In this document: piece by piece, positions 10,893 through 22,107 of the stretch
Layout: every line of letters begins with the position of its first letter
How positions within the stretch are numbered: position 1 is the stretch's first letter
Origin: Zygnema cylindricum
Taxonomy: Eukaryota; Streptophyta; Zygnematophyceae; Zygnematales; Zygnemataceae
Length of the DNA: 64,000 nucleotides
Direction: 5' to 3'
NCBI GenBank assembly: GCA_037447655.1
Contig: JBBHKE010003201.1
Span: forward strand, 1-64,000
Notes under the pieces: generated by a model
Seen by the model: the letters and a program-made list of their open reading frames with translations, nothing else
Told to the model about the DNA's origin: nothing
Database searches by the model: none
Translations under genes and position numbers: made by a program

Positions 10893-11039
10893 GATCCACC
10901 TCTTGATTTAATGACACCTTCCCTACAACTCTCAATCTTGTTATTTGTAAATTTGTTTGTTGAACCAAAAGAAAAAAGAAAGTCAGTAACACAATAAATT
11001 GATAAAGCATATAAGGTTGGTTAAGTTGAGTAAAGTTAC
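10893..11039. other. AT-rich spacer before the duplicated lectin exons
   Basis: No gene is visible. No start exon or signal peptide for the downstream mosaic gene was found between the purine tract and the first exon. Confidence 0.6.
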
Positions 11040-11934
11040 GAGGTGAATATGTCATTAAATAAAATTTGATTAAGTTGATAAAAAACCCAAAGTGATAACC
11101 ATTCAACAATCCAAGAAGTTGATAAAACTTATGAAGCGAACAAGCCGATAAAATCTAGCAAATGTAAATTCAACTATACAACATAAACGCGGTAGGCTTT
11201 AACATGAAAAATAAACTTATTATAATCTAAAATGTTCTGAAAAAAATCTTAAAAACAAAAACATTAAACCATTTGAACAACACAAACAGTGAACATTCAA
11301 ACAAGTCACTGGAATTGATTAGAATACGAATTCAAATGTCAAGCATTTGAAGTTTCGAACATCCTTACAACGAATTTAAAACTGCCAGTATTTTTATATC
11401 AAAAGTGTTGAATGTGGTATAACTACACTTGTGTTTCAAGGATTTTATAAAAAATCCATGGTTTATGACAAGGCTCACCTAAGATTTCTAACGTCCATAT
11501 TAAATTATTCCTTTGTCTTCAAGAATCAATGACCACTTTCTTAGTATCTTAGATTCAATGGCGTTTTGTGGGCCTATGTTCAAATCGCAGCAATGGAGAT
11601 GTGTGCATTGATCCTAGTCATTCCTAAACAGCATAATCCTTTGTTTCCAATGCTTTAAGACATTCCTAAACAAATTCGCTTTGTTGTAAATAACATTTTT
11701 AGACATTTTGACAAAAGAATTTTGACTGCAACTTTCCTACAGATTCCAGGAAGAAGTTTCGATTTTATACAACTTTCTTCGACATGCCTTAATAGATATT
11801 TTTATTGTATTTGATAATTCTAATCATTCCCAAAAAAAAATTTTGAAGCGTATGTAAATATTTGTAGAAAGAACAATAGTTGCTGTTAGTATGAGTGACT
11901 AAGATCAACAACTCTTGTGGTTTTTTTCTTCTAG

Positions 11935-12381
11935 TTAATTATGCCCTGGGCCGCCCGGCAAATCAGAGCAGCACATACATCCTACATGGAGTCCCATATA
12001 CAGCAAATCTTGCAGTTGACGGTGACACAAGTGGAAACTTCTATGATAACAGCTGTTCGCACACCATCGGTTATGCTGGTGAAACTGACCCCTGGTGGAT
12101 GGTGGACCTTGGGAAATCCCCGCTAATTGAAAAGGCGGAGTTGTGGAACCGAAACGACAAGCAGGTTCGAATGATTGGGGTCAAAGTATGGGTGGGATCA
12201 AGCAACAAAAGGTGGAATAGTGAAGGAAATAAAGAGTGCGATCCTTTCAATTATTACAATGGTTCATGGGGCGGAAGACCTTTCACGAAGAAATGCTCGG
12301 GCACTGGCCGTTTCGTTTGGGTGCACATAAGTGGTAAAAACAAAATGATAACACTTTGCGAAGTCCGCGTTTATGGCTACG
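11935..12381 (+). CDS. Exon 1 (visible): F5/8 type C / F-type lectin domain 1
   Basis: The exon opens after TTTTTTTCTTCTAG and ends at a GTGAGT donor. It is 447 bases, phase 1 at both ends, and encodes one complete domain: NYALGRPANQSS at the start, CSHT, DPWWMVDLG, ELWNRNDKQVR, FVWVHISG and LCEVRVYGY at the end. These are hallmark blocks of the fucolectin-type discoidin fold, with the sugar-binding His (CSHT) and an R-x-D motif (RND) present. Four Cys in positions typical of the family suggest disulphides and secretion. The frame is fully open. The first codon is split and needs a G from an upstream exon that was not found, so the gene's start is missing from this reconstruction. A tandem copy follows as exon 2. 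Confidence 0.85.
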
Positions 12382-13790
12382 GTGAGTTGGATATGACAAA
12401 CAAAATCATAGACGCTGAATTATTTTATTGTATCCTAACGCGTGAATTCATAATAAACCATCATTTCTGATAAACATCTTTTTTGTACATCCTGTGCGTC
12501 AAACAAAGGTAGCCAAGTGAATGGCAAAAAACTAATGTTCTTAGGCTTATCATAATATTGAAAGTGGCGAACCTTATTGGGTTTTTTGTGTACAAATAGA
12601 AAACGTGGGTCCATGTCATGCCTTTGTTTTGTATTATAACATTAGTTTTCTCGTGCAGGTCTTAATGAGTATACGTGCCATTTAGAGTCAATTATACAAT
12701 TACATCGTAAAAAATTATAACATGGAGTATTGAAAAAATATATGTCCACAACCATTCCAAGGTAAAAAGAGCTAGAGATATGGGAAGGCACAATATTTAA
12801 ACATTTGTTTTACGTTTCATTTTCTGATCGAAGATATAATCAACAGTGGACTGCCGAATTTTTGTGACTAAGAATATAGTGCAATAAAAAAATTGAGTAT
12901 TCACACAACTCTTGTATGAATATGTCGTTAGAAAGTAAGTGAATACGCTGATTGAAAACACAGTGGTAAGCATTCAACAATCCAAGAAGCTGAGAAAACT
13001 TTGGAAGAATGATATAAATTTAGCAGGTATATGTAAATGCAACAAACAAAAACGCGGTAAACGTTGATAACAAAAGTAGAGTTATTAAAATCTGAAGTCA
13101 AAGAAGAATATCGCAAAAATAAACATTTTAAAACAGGTGAACAACACAAGCTGTGAGTATTAAAACGAGTCACTGGAATTGATTAGAATACGATTACAAA
13201 TGTCAAGCATTTGAGGTTACGAATATTCTTTAAGGAATTCAAAATTGGCAATATTTTTATATCAAAAGTGTTGAATATGGTTTAACTAGACTTGTGTTTC
13301 ATAAATTTTATAAAAAACACATAGTTTATGAACAAAGCTTACCTAAGTTTTATAGCGTCTATATTGAATTATTCCTTTGTCAACAAGAATCAACGACTAT
13401 TTCCTTAGTATATTAGATATGATGACGTTTGATGAGCTTACATCCAAATCGTAGCGATTGAGATGTGTGCATTAATCCTAGTCATTCCTAAACTACATAA
13501 TCCTTTGTTTCCAATGCTTAAAGAAATTCCTAAACAATTTATTTTGTTGTAAATAAAAATTGTAGACATTTTCACAAAATAATTTTGACTGCAATGTTCC
13601 TACACATTCCGACATTTATTTTAAATTTTGTACAACTTCCATGCCTAAAAAGATGTTTTTATTGTGTCCGTTATTCCAAACATTGCTAATACCAATTTTT
13701 TAAGCGTATGCAAAAATTTGTAGAAAAAACAATAGACGTTATTTGTATGAGTAACTAAGATCAACAACTCTTGTGGTTTTTTTCTTCTAG

Positions 13791-14237
13791 TTAATTATGT
13801 CGTGGGCCGCCCGGCAAACCAGAGCAGTACATACATCCTACGTGGAGTCCCATATAAAGCAAATCTTGCAGTTGACGGTGACACAAGTGGAAACTTCTAT
13901 GATAACAGCTGTTCGCACACCAACGGCGTTGCTGGTGAAGCTGACCCCTGGTGGATTGTGGACCTTGGGAAATCCCTGCAAATTGAAAAGGTGGAGTTAT
14001 GGAACCGAAACGACAAGCGGGTTCGAATGATTGGGGTTGAAGTATGGGTGGGAGCAAGCAACAAAAGGTGGAATAGTGAAGGAAATAAAGAGTGTGATCC
14101 TTTCAATTATTACAATGGATCATGGGATGGAAGACCCTTCACGAAGAAATGCTCGGACACTGGCCGTTTCGTTTGGGTGCACATAAGTGGTAAAAATAAA
14201 ATGATAACACTTTGCGAAGTCCGCGCTTATGGCTACG
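13791..14237 (+). CDS. Exon 2: F5/8 type C / F-type lectin domain 2
   Basis: It has the same length (447 bases), the same flanking splice sequences (TTCTTCTAG, GTGAGT) and the same phase as exon 1, so the two join in frame as ...VYGY-V-NYVVGRP. The protein is about nine-tenths identical to exon 1 by eye, with DPWWIVDLG, ELWNRNDKRVR and LCEVRAYGY. Changes are mostly conservative and no stop has arisen, which suggests that both domains were under selection after duplication. Family knowledge points to binding of fucosylated or related glycans; the actual ligand is unknown. Confidence 0.85.
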
Positions 14238-14730
14238 GTGAGTTAGAAGTTGTTATATCTAACAAATAACATCATACACGTTGAATTATTTTATTGTATC
14301 TTAACGCATGAGTTTAGAAAAAACCATGATCCTGTATAAACATCATTGTTTGTAGATCCTGCGCGTCAAACTAAGGTAGCCAAGTGAATGGCCAAAAAAT
14401 AATGTTTTTTTGCTTACCATAAGCCGCAAGTGGTGGAATCTTTGTGGTTTTTTTGAGTACAAAGAAGACATAATTCATACCTTTGATTTGTATAAGATCA
14501 ATGGTCTTCTCGTACAAGGCTTAATGTGTATACATATATTTTTTTGAGTCAATTTCACAATGAAATGTACAAAATTATATAATGGAATGTCGACAACAAC
14601 CATTCCGCCAAGTAAAGAGCTAGAGATATGCAAGGGCAAAATGTATTTGTTGTATTTACATTTTCTTAAATATCTGTCTTTTCGTTTCATTTTCTTATCC
14701 AATATTTTATTAACAGTGTGTGTGTGGAGT

Positions 14731-15939
14731 TCCTTCCAGTAAGCACATGCCCCAGAGTGCAATGAAAACTTTGTGTATTCTTACATCGCTTACATGACAC
14801 TCTTAAGATTCTCCTGTTCAGTTTAAAAAACAGCTTGGCATAGCCCTTTTGAGAAGGTATAGGTATAGGTATAGTTGACTGAGAAAGCACCTAGCAAATG
14901 ATGGTAAAAATAAACCTTCAAGTAAAGAGTTTAAAATTCTTGTGTTCTAATCATTATACCAAATGTCACTGTCATTGAACAACATCAACGGATCTTGAAC
15001 TCTGAAATCCGTCTCGCCGGACTACCACATGGAAACTGAATTGAAATTAAGGAGTTCCACATTTTTTTGGTCTTCCGTTCCAGCAATTATTCCTCCTCTA
15101 CCCCCTCCACCACCACATCGTCTTCCTCCTTTGCATCCATTACTCACTAATAAATATAGATGTGCATATGTACACAAAAATAGTGTATATGCCTATATGT
15201 TGTACCGAACCATTCATGTTTGGCTACCGTCGGTATTGGGGTAGGAGGAAGTGTCATATTTATGTTCATTTGTTTTAGTAATATTTTTATTACTGGTGTA
15301 TGATTTTTCGGACACTAAAAATTTCTATCCGAACTAGTGTTGTCAACTAAAATAATAATGAAGGGTGTACCGTGAGAACCGGGTCTTTGAAATTATAATA
15401 AACATGTTAAAGTAAAGTACAATAGATGTTCGTTGAAAAGTTCAAACTTCAAAAGAAACACGCTATTTGGGTTTGAGGTTTTAGAATCGCTTATGGGGGT
15501 TTTGCTTTTTGCGTCTAAACCCTTACAATTCACAAACTAGCTTTGTCTTACAAAAATTATGGCAAACACTCATTTAGCAAAAAGACCAGGAAACTTAAGA
15601 GGGAAAGTTTTGTGTCGGCCATGTGATAGATTTTTCAGTTTTTTGCGGTTTAGATGATTTTTTTGTTTTATTTAAAAGTATTCTAGACTTGTTTTAGATG
15701 ATAACCCTTACTTGAAAAAATTATTGTAAGTGTTTGAATTCAATGTGTTAGGAATTAAAGGATGTACTCTAACTAGTTTTTTTTCATTTACGTTGGAATT
15801 GCCATTTTTTATGTTTCCCGTTTTTTTTTTTCCAAAGAAAAATTGTCGAAACAGTCAAATTCCAATTTCATTTATTCGTTGTTGTTGTTGCTTAATACTA
15901 TGCTTTTTTATTGTTATGTTTTGGTTTTTTTTTTTTCAG
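14731..15939 (+). other. Intron 2, 3' part
   Basis: AT-rich sequence with no gene or clear repeat family. It ends in a long T-rich stretch before TTTTTTCAG at 15939. A short pyrimidine-rich block lies near 15090-15150. Confidence 0.6.
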
Positions 15940-16125
15940 ATCCTACAGTCAGAAAGTTTGGCTTATCTCGAGGTTCTATCCCATTTGTACCCCCCAAATA
16001 TGTGAATAAATACTTTCAATATTTAAGTTCTGGATATTCCGACCGCGGAAAAACTTGGAAAATATATTTAAATTGGGATTGGGAAAGCCAAGGAGCCCTT
16101 CAAATCGTCAAAGATCAAGGATCTT
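15940..16125 (+). CDS. Exon 3: linker and start of the papain-type peptidase domain
   Basis: It follows exon 2 in phase 1 (G|AT CCT) and encodes DPTVRKFGLSRGS, a linker, then LNWDWESQGALQIVKDQGS and the first base of a Cys codon. The last part matches the conserved start of mature C1A peptidases (D-W-x-x-x-G-A-V-x-x-V-K-D-Q-G-x-C). The donor reads GTATTA, which is weak. No ERFNIN-type propeptide lies between the lectin and the peptidase, which is unusual for the family; it could lie in the missing 5' part only if the order differed. The active-site Cys is on the next exon, more than 7 kb away. Confidence 0.75.
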
Positions 16126-16856
16126 GTATTAAGCAATCATTGTCCTGTTTTTTAACTTCATTTTCTCATTCAAATAGCCTTGAAATATGATTTTTGTTAG
16201 ACTTTATCCATAAGGTTTTGGTCTATCGTTGCTGAAAATTGGAAGTAATCATGTTCATCCTTTACATCAAAAGAAAATAAATACATAGCAAATAACCTAT
16301 TAGCCTACTTTTGAAAACTAGGAATTTTATTCTTAGTATAGGAATTTGTCAAAATTTAATACATCATGAGTTTTAGGATGTTATATTTATACAGTTTGTA
16401 TGAGAAATTTCATACCACCGTACAAACAGCACAAGCAACAAAAGCAATCTAAACTTGCTCATAATTCCTTAATCCATAATAGCTTAATTGATCTTTTCTT
16501 TCTCCTATATTTTCAAAGTACAAAAAAAAGGTTTTACTACAATCAGGGCTCCATAGACACAAAACATCATCTTACCCAAGATAAAAAGAGAAAAAAAAGA
16601 AAAAATAATAGAAAAGAGAGGTCCAACAAGAGCTTGTATGTATGCATGAGGTCCTACAGCTGAAATTTAAACCAAAAAACTACTATATAAGAAATCTCTT
16701 TTGGTTTAAAAATTAAAGAATCAACAAGCATCTTGACTAGATCGCTTAAGTAGACTATAGTATCATAGATTGGTGATAAATGTATAAGAGATTGTGATTT
16801 TGTAGCCACTTTAGAGTTAATGTAATTATCATATTCAAATAAATGTCTTTTAAAAA
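16126..16856 (+). other. Intron 3, part left of the retroelement
   Basis: AT-rich, no gene recognised. The continuation of the intron is at 23126-23402, right of element D. Confidence 0.6.
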
Positions 16857-18090
16857 TGCAATTTTGATACCTCCGTAGGTCCTCAGAATGGGCAGCTCAC
16901 ACGAAGCCCCTAGGATAACCAGCTCACACAAAGCCCGTAGGATAACCCTGACCCCTTTATGTTTTGACAAGAATACGGCCACCCTAGCAAACAAAAACTC
17001 TAACCAGCTTCACCCTTGTGAAGAAAGGACTCCAGTGAGTCGATTGCAAAAAGAATCTTCTAATTTGCTCCCTTGAGCAGTAAGTTATAGAGGGTCAAAG
17101 TTGACCTTTTGTACTTGGGAGAGAGGTGGCTATCTACCAATTTTTCGAAGACCTTTGCTCCCTTGAGCATTTAGTTATAGAGGGTCAAAGTTGACCTTTT
17201 GTACCTGGGAGAGAGGCGGCTATCTACCAATTTTCTGAAGTCCTAAATCCCTCTTTAAACCCTATACTACTAGTGTACGACACCAATCAGAATGTTGTGT
17301 CGTACAATAAGGTACACGTGCCATAATACTTTCTGTAGTGCCGTTGTACAACACGGCCATTAAGATGACGCTTGCCATATCCGGATTTGTTCCAATATTC
17401 TTCGAAGATGTCGCAAGCCAATGAGGGTGTGCCACGTGTCACTTAACGTGGCGAAGACCAAAACCACCAAAAAACCTATTCCCTGATCTCAACACATGTA
17501 GTGGCCGTTCAATCAAACCGGCTTTCAATTCTAGCCGTAGAAAATAAATGCGCGGTATTTGTTTCGCCGTCGAAAATAAATGCGCGGTATTCCTTTGGTG
17601 AAGTATAGTAAATCGTACTATACTAGATTTATTTCTATGTACAAAGAATATATTTGGACCGTTAAATAAATTCGTCTACTTGAACAACTTTAATACTTAT
17701 CAAACCCTATATACCTCTGCACTGATCTTAGACTAATAGAATAAAGCAAACGACTACTGGCGACTTCGACAGATTGCAAGTATTAGGAACAAATCTTGGG
17801 TCCGTCAAGTTCTTTTTTGGTAAACCTACCAAACTACTGTTTGCGAAGTACTAGGATCAAATCCTGGGTCCGTCAAGTTCTTTTTAGGTAAACCTACCAA
17901 ACTACTGTTTGTCTCTCTCTGGACAGCATAGGTAGCCATGGCTCTAACTCCCTCTCCAACCTTTAGTGACTGCGACAAGTGTGGGAGTTGAAAAGAGGAG
18001 TTAAAGGCAAATTCACTCTGCTTCTTCTCTACATTTTAGCTTTACAAGTTTAAACCAAGAAAATACTCCAAAGAATCTTTAATTTTTACA
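16857..18090 (-). repeat. 3' LTR of copia D (1234 bp, internally duplicated)
   Basis: On the minus strand it runs from TGTAAAAATT at 18090 to ATTGCA at 16857. It is about 216 bases longer than the 5' LTR because of internal duplications: about 100 bases twice at 17065-17235 (both carry GGGTCAAAGTTGACCTTTTG), about 75 bases twice at 17780-17912 (GGTCCGTCAAGTTC), and a short repeat at 17545-17597 (ATGCGCGGTATT). Confidence 0.85.
17728..17876 (+). other. tRNA-like segment in the 3' LTR of copia D, partly duplicated
   Basis: An A-box-like run (GACTAATAGAATAAAGCAAA) is followed by two copies of the T-arm-like end. The second is AGGATCAAATCCT followed by GGGTCCGTCA. Confidence 0.4.
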
Positions 18091-18102
18091 CTCCCTTATT
18101 TT
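18091..18102 (-). other. Polypurine tract of copia D
   Basis: On the minus strand AAAATAAGGGAG lies directly upstream of the 3' LTR start. It is homologous in position and composition to the tracts of B and C. Confidence 0.7.
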
Positions 18103-18196
18103 CTACTCACACTTCAATTTAAAACCACACTTCTCTCTACAAAAAAATAGCTTAGGGGAAAGCACAGGTTTGGTCATCATATCAACTACCATTTCA

Positions 18197-18868
18197 CTAT
18201 TTGGGTCTATACTCTAAACTTATAATTTTGTCTTCTACCTTCTCTCTAACGAAGGTAAGTCTAATATCCATATGTTTGGCTTTAAACTGGTGTTTAGGAT
18301 TGGCAGAGATGGCAATGGCTTCCTGATTATCACAAAACACTCTTTGGACACCACTCTTAAGATGACCAAGCTCTTCAAGCAAAGACTTGACCCACATTAA
18401 CTTTTTTATAGCAGAGCAAGAGGCCATGTACTCAGCCTCCATGGTGGACCAAGCAATGACTTTTTGCTGTTTGTTGCTCCAACAACAAGCCCCATCACCC
18501 TCAAGCAATACATACTCAGACGTATTTCTTCTCATACGAGCATCCTTATAGTTGGCATCACTCCTAGTGGTGTTGTCAGTATTGTTCTCACCCAAATGCA
18601 ACCATAGATCTCTAGTCCCTATGAGATATCTAAAGACTCTCTTAGCTGCCTCCGATTTTTTGTTAGTGGGAGCATTCAAATTCTTACTTAGTACTCCTAC
18701 AACTGTGGCTATTTCTGGCCGAGTACAATTCATAAAATATATTAGGCTGCCCACTACGTGTTTATACGGAATTGTGTGCATAAATCTTTTCTCTTCAAGT
18801 TTTGCCTGATCATCCAAGATTATATCTCCCTCTTCCACACTCCCCTTACTTCCCTTCTTTAGTTCCAT
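18197..18868 (-). pseudogene. Copia D RNase H and RT tail, open for about 220 codons
   Basis: The longest clean piece of D. It starts in the RT tail (KHVVGSLIYFMNCTRPEIA), then RYLIGTRDLWLHLGEN, RSDANYKD (Asp), CCWSNKQQKVIAWSTMEAEYM (Glu), VFCDNQEAIAISANPKHQ (Asp) and KHMDIRLTFVREKVEDKI. All RNase H signature blocks are intact. It ends about 95 bases before the polypurine tract. The upstream frame is broken, so it cannot be made as part of a normal polyprotein. Confidence 0.85.
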
Positions 18869-18877
18869 TGGAGTGGT

Positions 18878-19650
18878 TCAACTATTAGCTTTGTCTATTT
18901 GGAATCTTTCGAACATGTTTCCAATTGCCTCCTTTTGAGTAAATCTGATTTTCTTTTTATCTTTGTCTCTCTCTACCTTAATTCCTAAAACACACTGTGC
19001 TTCGCCCATATCTTTTATCTCAAATGTACCTTTTAGATCCGTCTTCAACCTATTAATTTTGCTCTGCTTTAACAGCAAATATATCTATTTGATAAATGTA
19101 ACTCCTTCATCTTCAAACAAATAAATTGAGTGATCTTTGCTGATCTGAATGTATTTCAAACCTGTAAAAAATTCATCGAGCCTCTTATTTTATTGCCGGG
19201 GCGTCTGTTTTAGCCCATACAAATATTTGATTAATCGGCAAACCTTTTTCTCCTCCCTTTGCTCCACAAATCCTTCGGGCTGTCGCATAAAGATCTCTTT
19301 TTCCAACTCTCCATGTTCAAAGGCCGTCTTGATGTCTATTTAATTTACTTCTATATCTTTTGCTGCCGTCAGAAGTATTCGGACAGAGGGAAACCTGATG
19401 ATCGAGGTAAATGTCTCCTCGTAGTCGATTCCCTCTTTCAAGGTAAATCATTTCGCCCCTAACCGAGCCTTGTAGCTTTCAATGGTGTTATCGGGGTTGA
19501 GTTTCAATTTAAATACCCACTTACACCGGATTGGCTTTTTGTCAATAATACAATCCACCAATTCCCATGTCCCAGCTGCCATAATCAAAACCATCTCCTT
19601 GTTAATGGCTGTCTTCCACCGGTTCCTCTCAAGACAATTCATCGCCTCAC
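18878..19650 (-). pseudogene. Copia D reverse transcriptase, broken
   Basis: Minus-strand blocks: NCLERNRWKTAINKEM and KPIRCKWVFKLKLNPDNTIE (19448-19642), then a region with several stops. Near 19080-19110 the place of the Y-x-D-D box reads IK-stop-IYLLLKQ, so the catalytic Asp pair is lost. DMGEAQCVLGIKVERD and FTQKEAIGNMFERFQ follow at 18880-19040. It is inferred to be inactive. Confidence 0.8.
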
Positions 19651-20079
19651 CATAAGTATGGGATTCATCAGGGTGTGACAGTTTACTTACCTTGTTGCTA
19701 ACTTGTTTCTATTGCAGTCTTTTGCTGCAACTCCTATTTTGAAACTTTGATGCCAGAATAGATGGCTCTCGTGGATTCTTTTGAACACTTTCGACTTCTC
19801 CCCTATCCCTTGATTCCGGGTCTCTTTCCACCACGTCTTCCGCTTCGTTTTGAGTTTGCATTACGGGTTCCACGACTGAATCCTCTTCGATCTGATTTTT
19901 ACTTACAAGATCATTATCTTTTTGGAAACCTAGATTGTTAAGAAGATCAAAGTCATCTGAATTTTCTGACTCAAATGTGATTTTGACTGTCTTTGTATGT
20001 TTAAAGGGATCTATAGATTTCCCTTCATCCTTAATTACTAGATGCTTGACTAGGATTATATTTTGTCTCTTGAGATCAT

Positions 20080-20935
20080 AGACTCTATATCTTTTTACAT
20101 CTTCATCATATCCTAAAAGATATCCTAGTTTTCATGTCGGATCTTACTTCCAATTTGACTGATCTGTGTCTAAACTGAACACTTGACCACCGAAAACCTT
20201 TAGGTGTGAAAAATCTGGTTTTCGATTGGTCCATCTATCATAAGGTGTTTGGCTTTTTACAGTCGAAGTAAGACTCTATTCTTGAGATAGTTTGCACAGT
20301 TCATTGCTTCCGCCCAGAATCTCTTTCCTATCTTCTTATCCGACAACATACTCCTTGCACTATCACTTAGTATCCAATTTTACCTCTCGGTTAAACCATT
20401 ATGCTCTGGATTTTCAAAGACTGTCGTTTGATGTTGCACTCCATCTTCTTTAAGAAAATCCTCAAATTTTGGAGGTATACTCTCCCCCATTATCACTCGT
20501 TTCTCTCTTAATGGCGGTTTTATTGAGTTTCTCACTCCACGCTTTATATTCCTTAAAAATTTGTGGGGCCTCTGATTTATTTTTCAAAATATACACTCTA
20601 GAATACCGAGATCAATCATCAATGATTGTCATTATAAACCTCTTATCCCCGAGTGAAAGCACTTTTGCCAGTCCCCAAATATCAGTGTGTTCCAATTCTA
20701 AATCATTTTCCCCTTTATAAGTGGTTTCCTTTGGGAAAGGGCTGTGTGTCTTACCTTGAGCACAACCACTATAGTCACTTAGGTTTTCACTTTCTCCAAA
20801 CTAAATTCCTTCCACTATTCCTATCTTTTTCATTTCTTTCAACTTATCTAAATGCAAATGTCTAAGCCTCTTATGCCACAACATAATTTTATGAACACCA
20901 ACATTGTAAAGTTTCTTATTTTCATTGCTTAAAAT
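20080..20935 (-). pseudogene. Copia D integrase and pre-integrase region, broken
   Basis: Near 20460-20515 the minus strand reads IKRETSDNGGEYTSKI and then a stop, the second-Asp region of the integrase core. The following NPEHNGLTER-like segment (about 20390-20420) and GYDEDVKRYRVYD-like C-terminal signatures (about 20070-20110) are separated by stops and frameshifts. Confidence 0.7.
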
Positions 20936-20939
20936 CAGC

Positions 20940-21290
20940 CTAAACATCCTTGGCTACCTGTATCAGCAGTGAAATGAACTTCCTCCTCAAATCTAGCCGT
21001 AAAGGTTCCCTGTCTATTGCTAGGCTACCCTTATCATCTAGCACAGACGTTGAGATGAGGTTTTTGTTTAACTCGGGAATAATCAACAGATCACAGAATG
21101 TCACTATGGATGTCTTTCCCTCAACTAAGATTTTCAGATCTACCGATCCTACCACAGTAGTGGTGACTACCCTCCTATCCCGATACTCTATCTCTACGGT
21201 AGGGATCTTTCTGTTCTTAGTGAACATATGTTTGTCTTTACACATGTAGATGGAGGCACCGAAATTCACAATCCAACCTCTTTCACCTTT
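20940..21290 (-). pseudogene. Copia D protease with altered active site
   Basis: The frame runs IVNFGASIYMCKDKHMF, then KIPTVEIEYRDRRVVTT, VEGKTSIVTFCDLLIIPEL and NKNLISTSVLD. In working Ty1/copia proteases the first block reads D-S/T-G; here it is N-F-G, so the catalytic Asp is Asn. Elements A (DSS) and B (DSC) are altered at the same triplet in different ways. Confidence 0.75.
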
Positions 21291-21384
21291 TAATCATTCG
21301 AAAGCACATTTTTGCTTTCAAGGAATTTTGATCTTGGTCTTCGCCTCCAACTCCTCATCCAACAAGAGCTCATCATCCTCGTCC

Positions 21385-22103
21385 TCAAATCTCAATCGTA
21401 TTCTCCCGAACAAGAATCATCGCTACGATTGAATTCCATATCCACCTTGAGTCCGGCAAGTCCTGCACACGGTTGATTATATTCTCGAACTTATCTGGTA
21501 ACTTCATGAGCAAGTAGTTAACCTTTTCCTTTTCAGTATCTATTTTTCTTGCACTCTCTAGCCTCATGAAAAGCGGTGCGAGCTCATTACAAAAATCCAA
21601 CATCTTTCCCCCTTTGTATACATATGCATTTTTTTTTTGTCAGCCAACTACTGTTGCTAAATCGTACCACTTCGGTACATCTCTATGAGAGCCACCCAAA
21701 GATTAGATGCCCACTCTACCTACAAATGAGGAGATGCAAGCCCTTAAGTAAGATGGCGGAGGATGAAGTGTTTTGCCGCTATATTGTTTTAGTCCATCAT
21801 TCTCCTCGTTCCTCGAAATAGGTGACATGAATGTTGAACCGGTTGATATTGGAGTGATTGTCTCCTTCTCGTTTCTTTTGTCCACCACCTCCATTTTTTT
21901 GTGTCCTTCGTTAGAGATGGATCTGCATCTTTGGTGAATCTGCTTCCTCCAAACCCTAGAGGGATACCAAGATCGGATGGACGCCTCACCCGTCCACTCA
22001 CTATTCCCCAAAACCTTTTCTCAATTAGAGCTCCTATCATCAAACTCTCCAAGTATATGAAGCTAGTTCCATTAAAGATGGGCACTCTTAAAGGTGGGCC
22101 CAT
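21385..22103 (-). pseudogene. Copia D gag, broken
   Basis: It starts at the ATG at 22103-22101, inside the primer site: MGPPLRVPIFNGTSFIY, then MIGALIEKRFWGIVSG, matching the start of A gag block by block. A later piece (21603-21385) has LAPLFMRLESARKIDTEKEK and LLMKLPDKFENII, typical of the gag UBN2-type domain. Between them are a frameshift and stops. The zinc knuckle present in A and B is not recognisable in D. Confidence 0.75.
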
Positions 22104-22107
22104 AACC
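22093..22107 (-). promoter_or_regulatory. Primer-binding site of copia D, 15 bases complementary to the initiator tRNA-Met anticodon arm
   Basis: The minus strand reads GGTTATGGGCCCACC directly next to the LTR end. This is the complement of the anticodon stem-loop of plant initiator tRNA-Met as I know it (GGTGGGCCCATAACC). The second base would mismatch in the animal version. The gag ATG is the complement of the CAT anticodon. Confidence 0.75.

Larger units (their letters stand above)
11040..14730 (+). repeat. Tandem duplication, two units of about 1.87 kb, each with one lectin exon
   Basis: Unit 1 (about 11040-12910) and unit 2 (about 12915-14730) align in exon and intron. Examples are CATTCAACAATCCAAGAAG at about 11100 and 12968, and GGTAGCCAAGTGAATGGC at about 12507 and 14375. 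Introns are more diverged than the exons. Apart from the exons the units hold no recognisable gene. Confidence 0.85.

Noticed and set aside
10363-11109. 248-codon minus-strand frame and its plus-strand mirror
   Set aside because: Product of the purine tract, with no start context or domain.
11895-11934. Possible start of the mosaic gene just before the first lectin exon
   Set aside because: The in-frame stretch has no ATG, and the same intronic sequence ending TTCTTCTAG precedes the second lectin exon, so it is intron; the true start is elsewhere.
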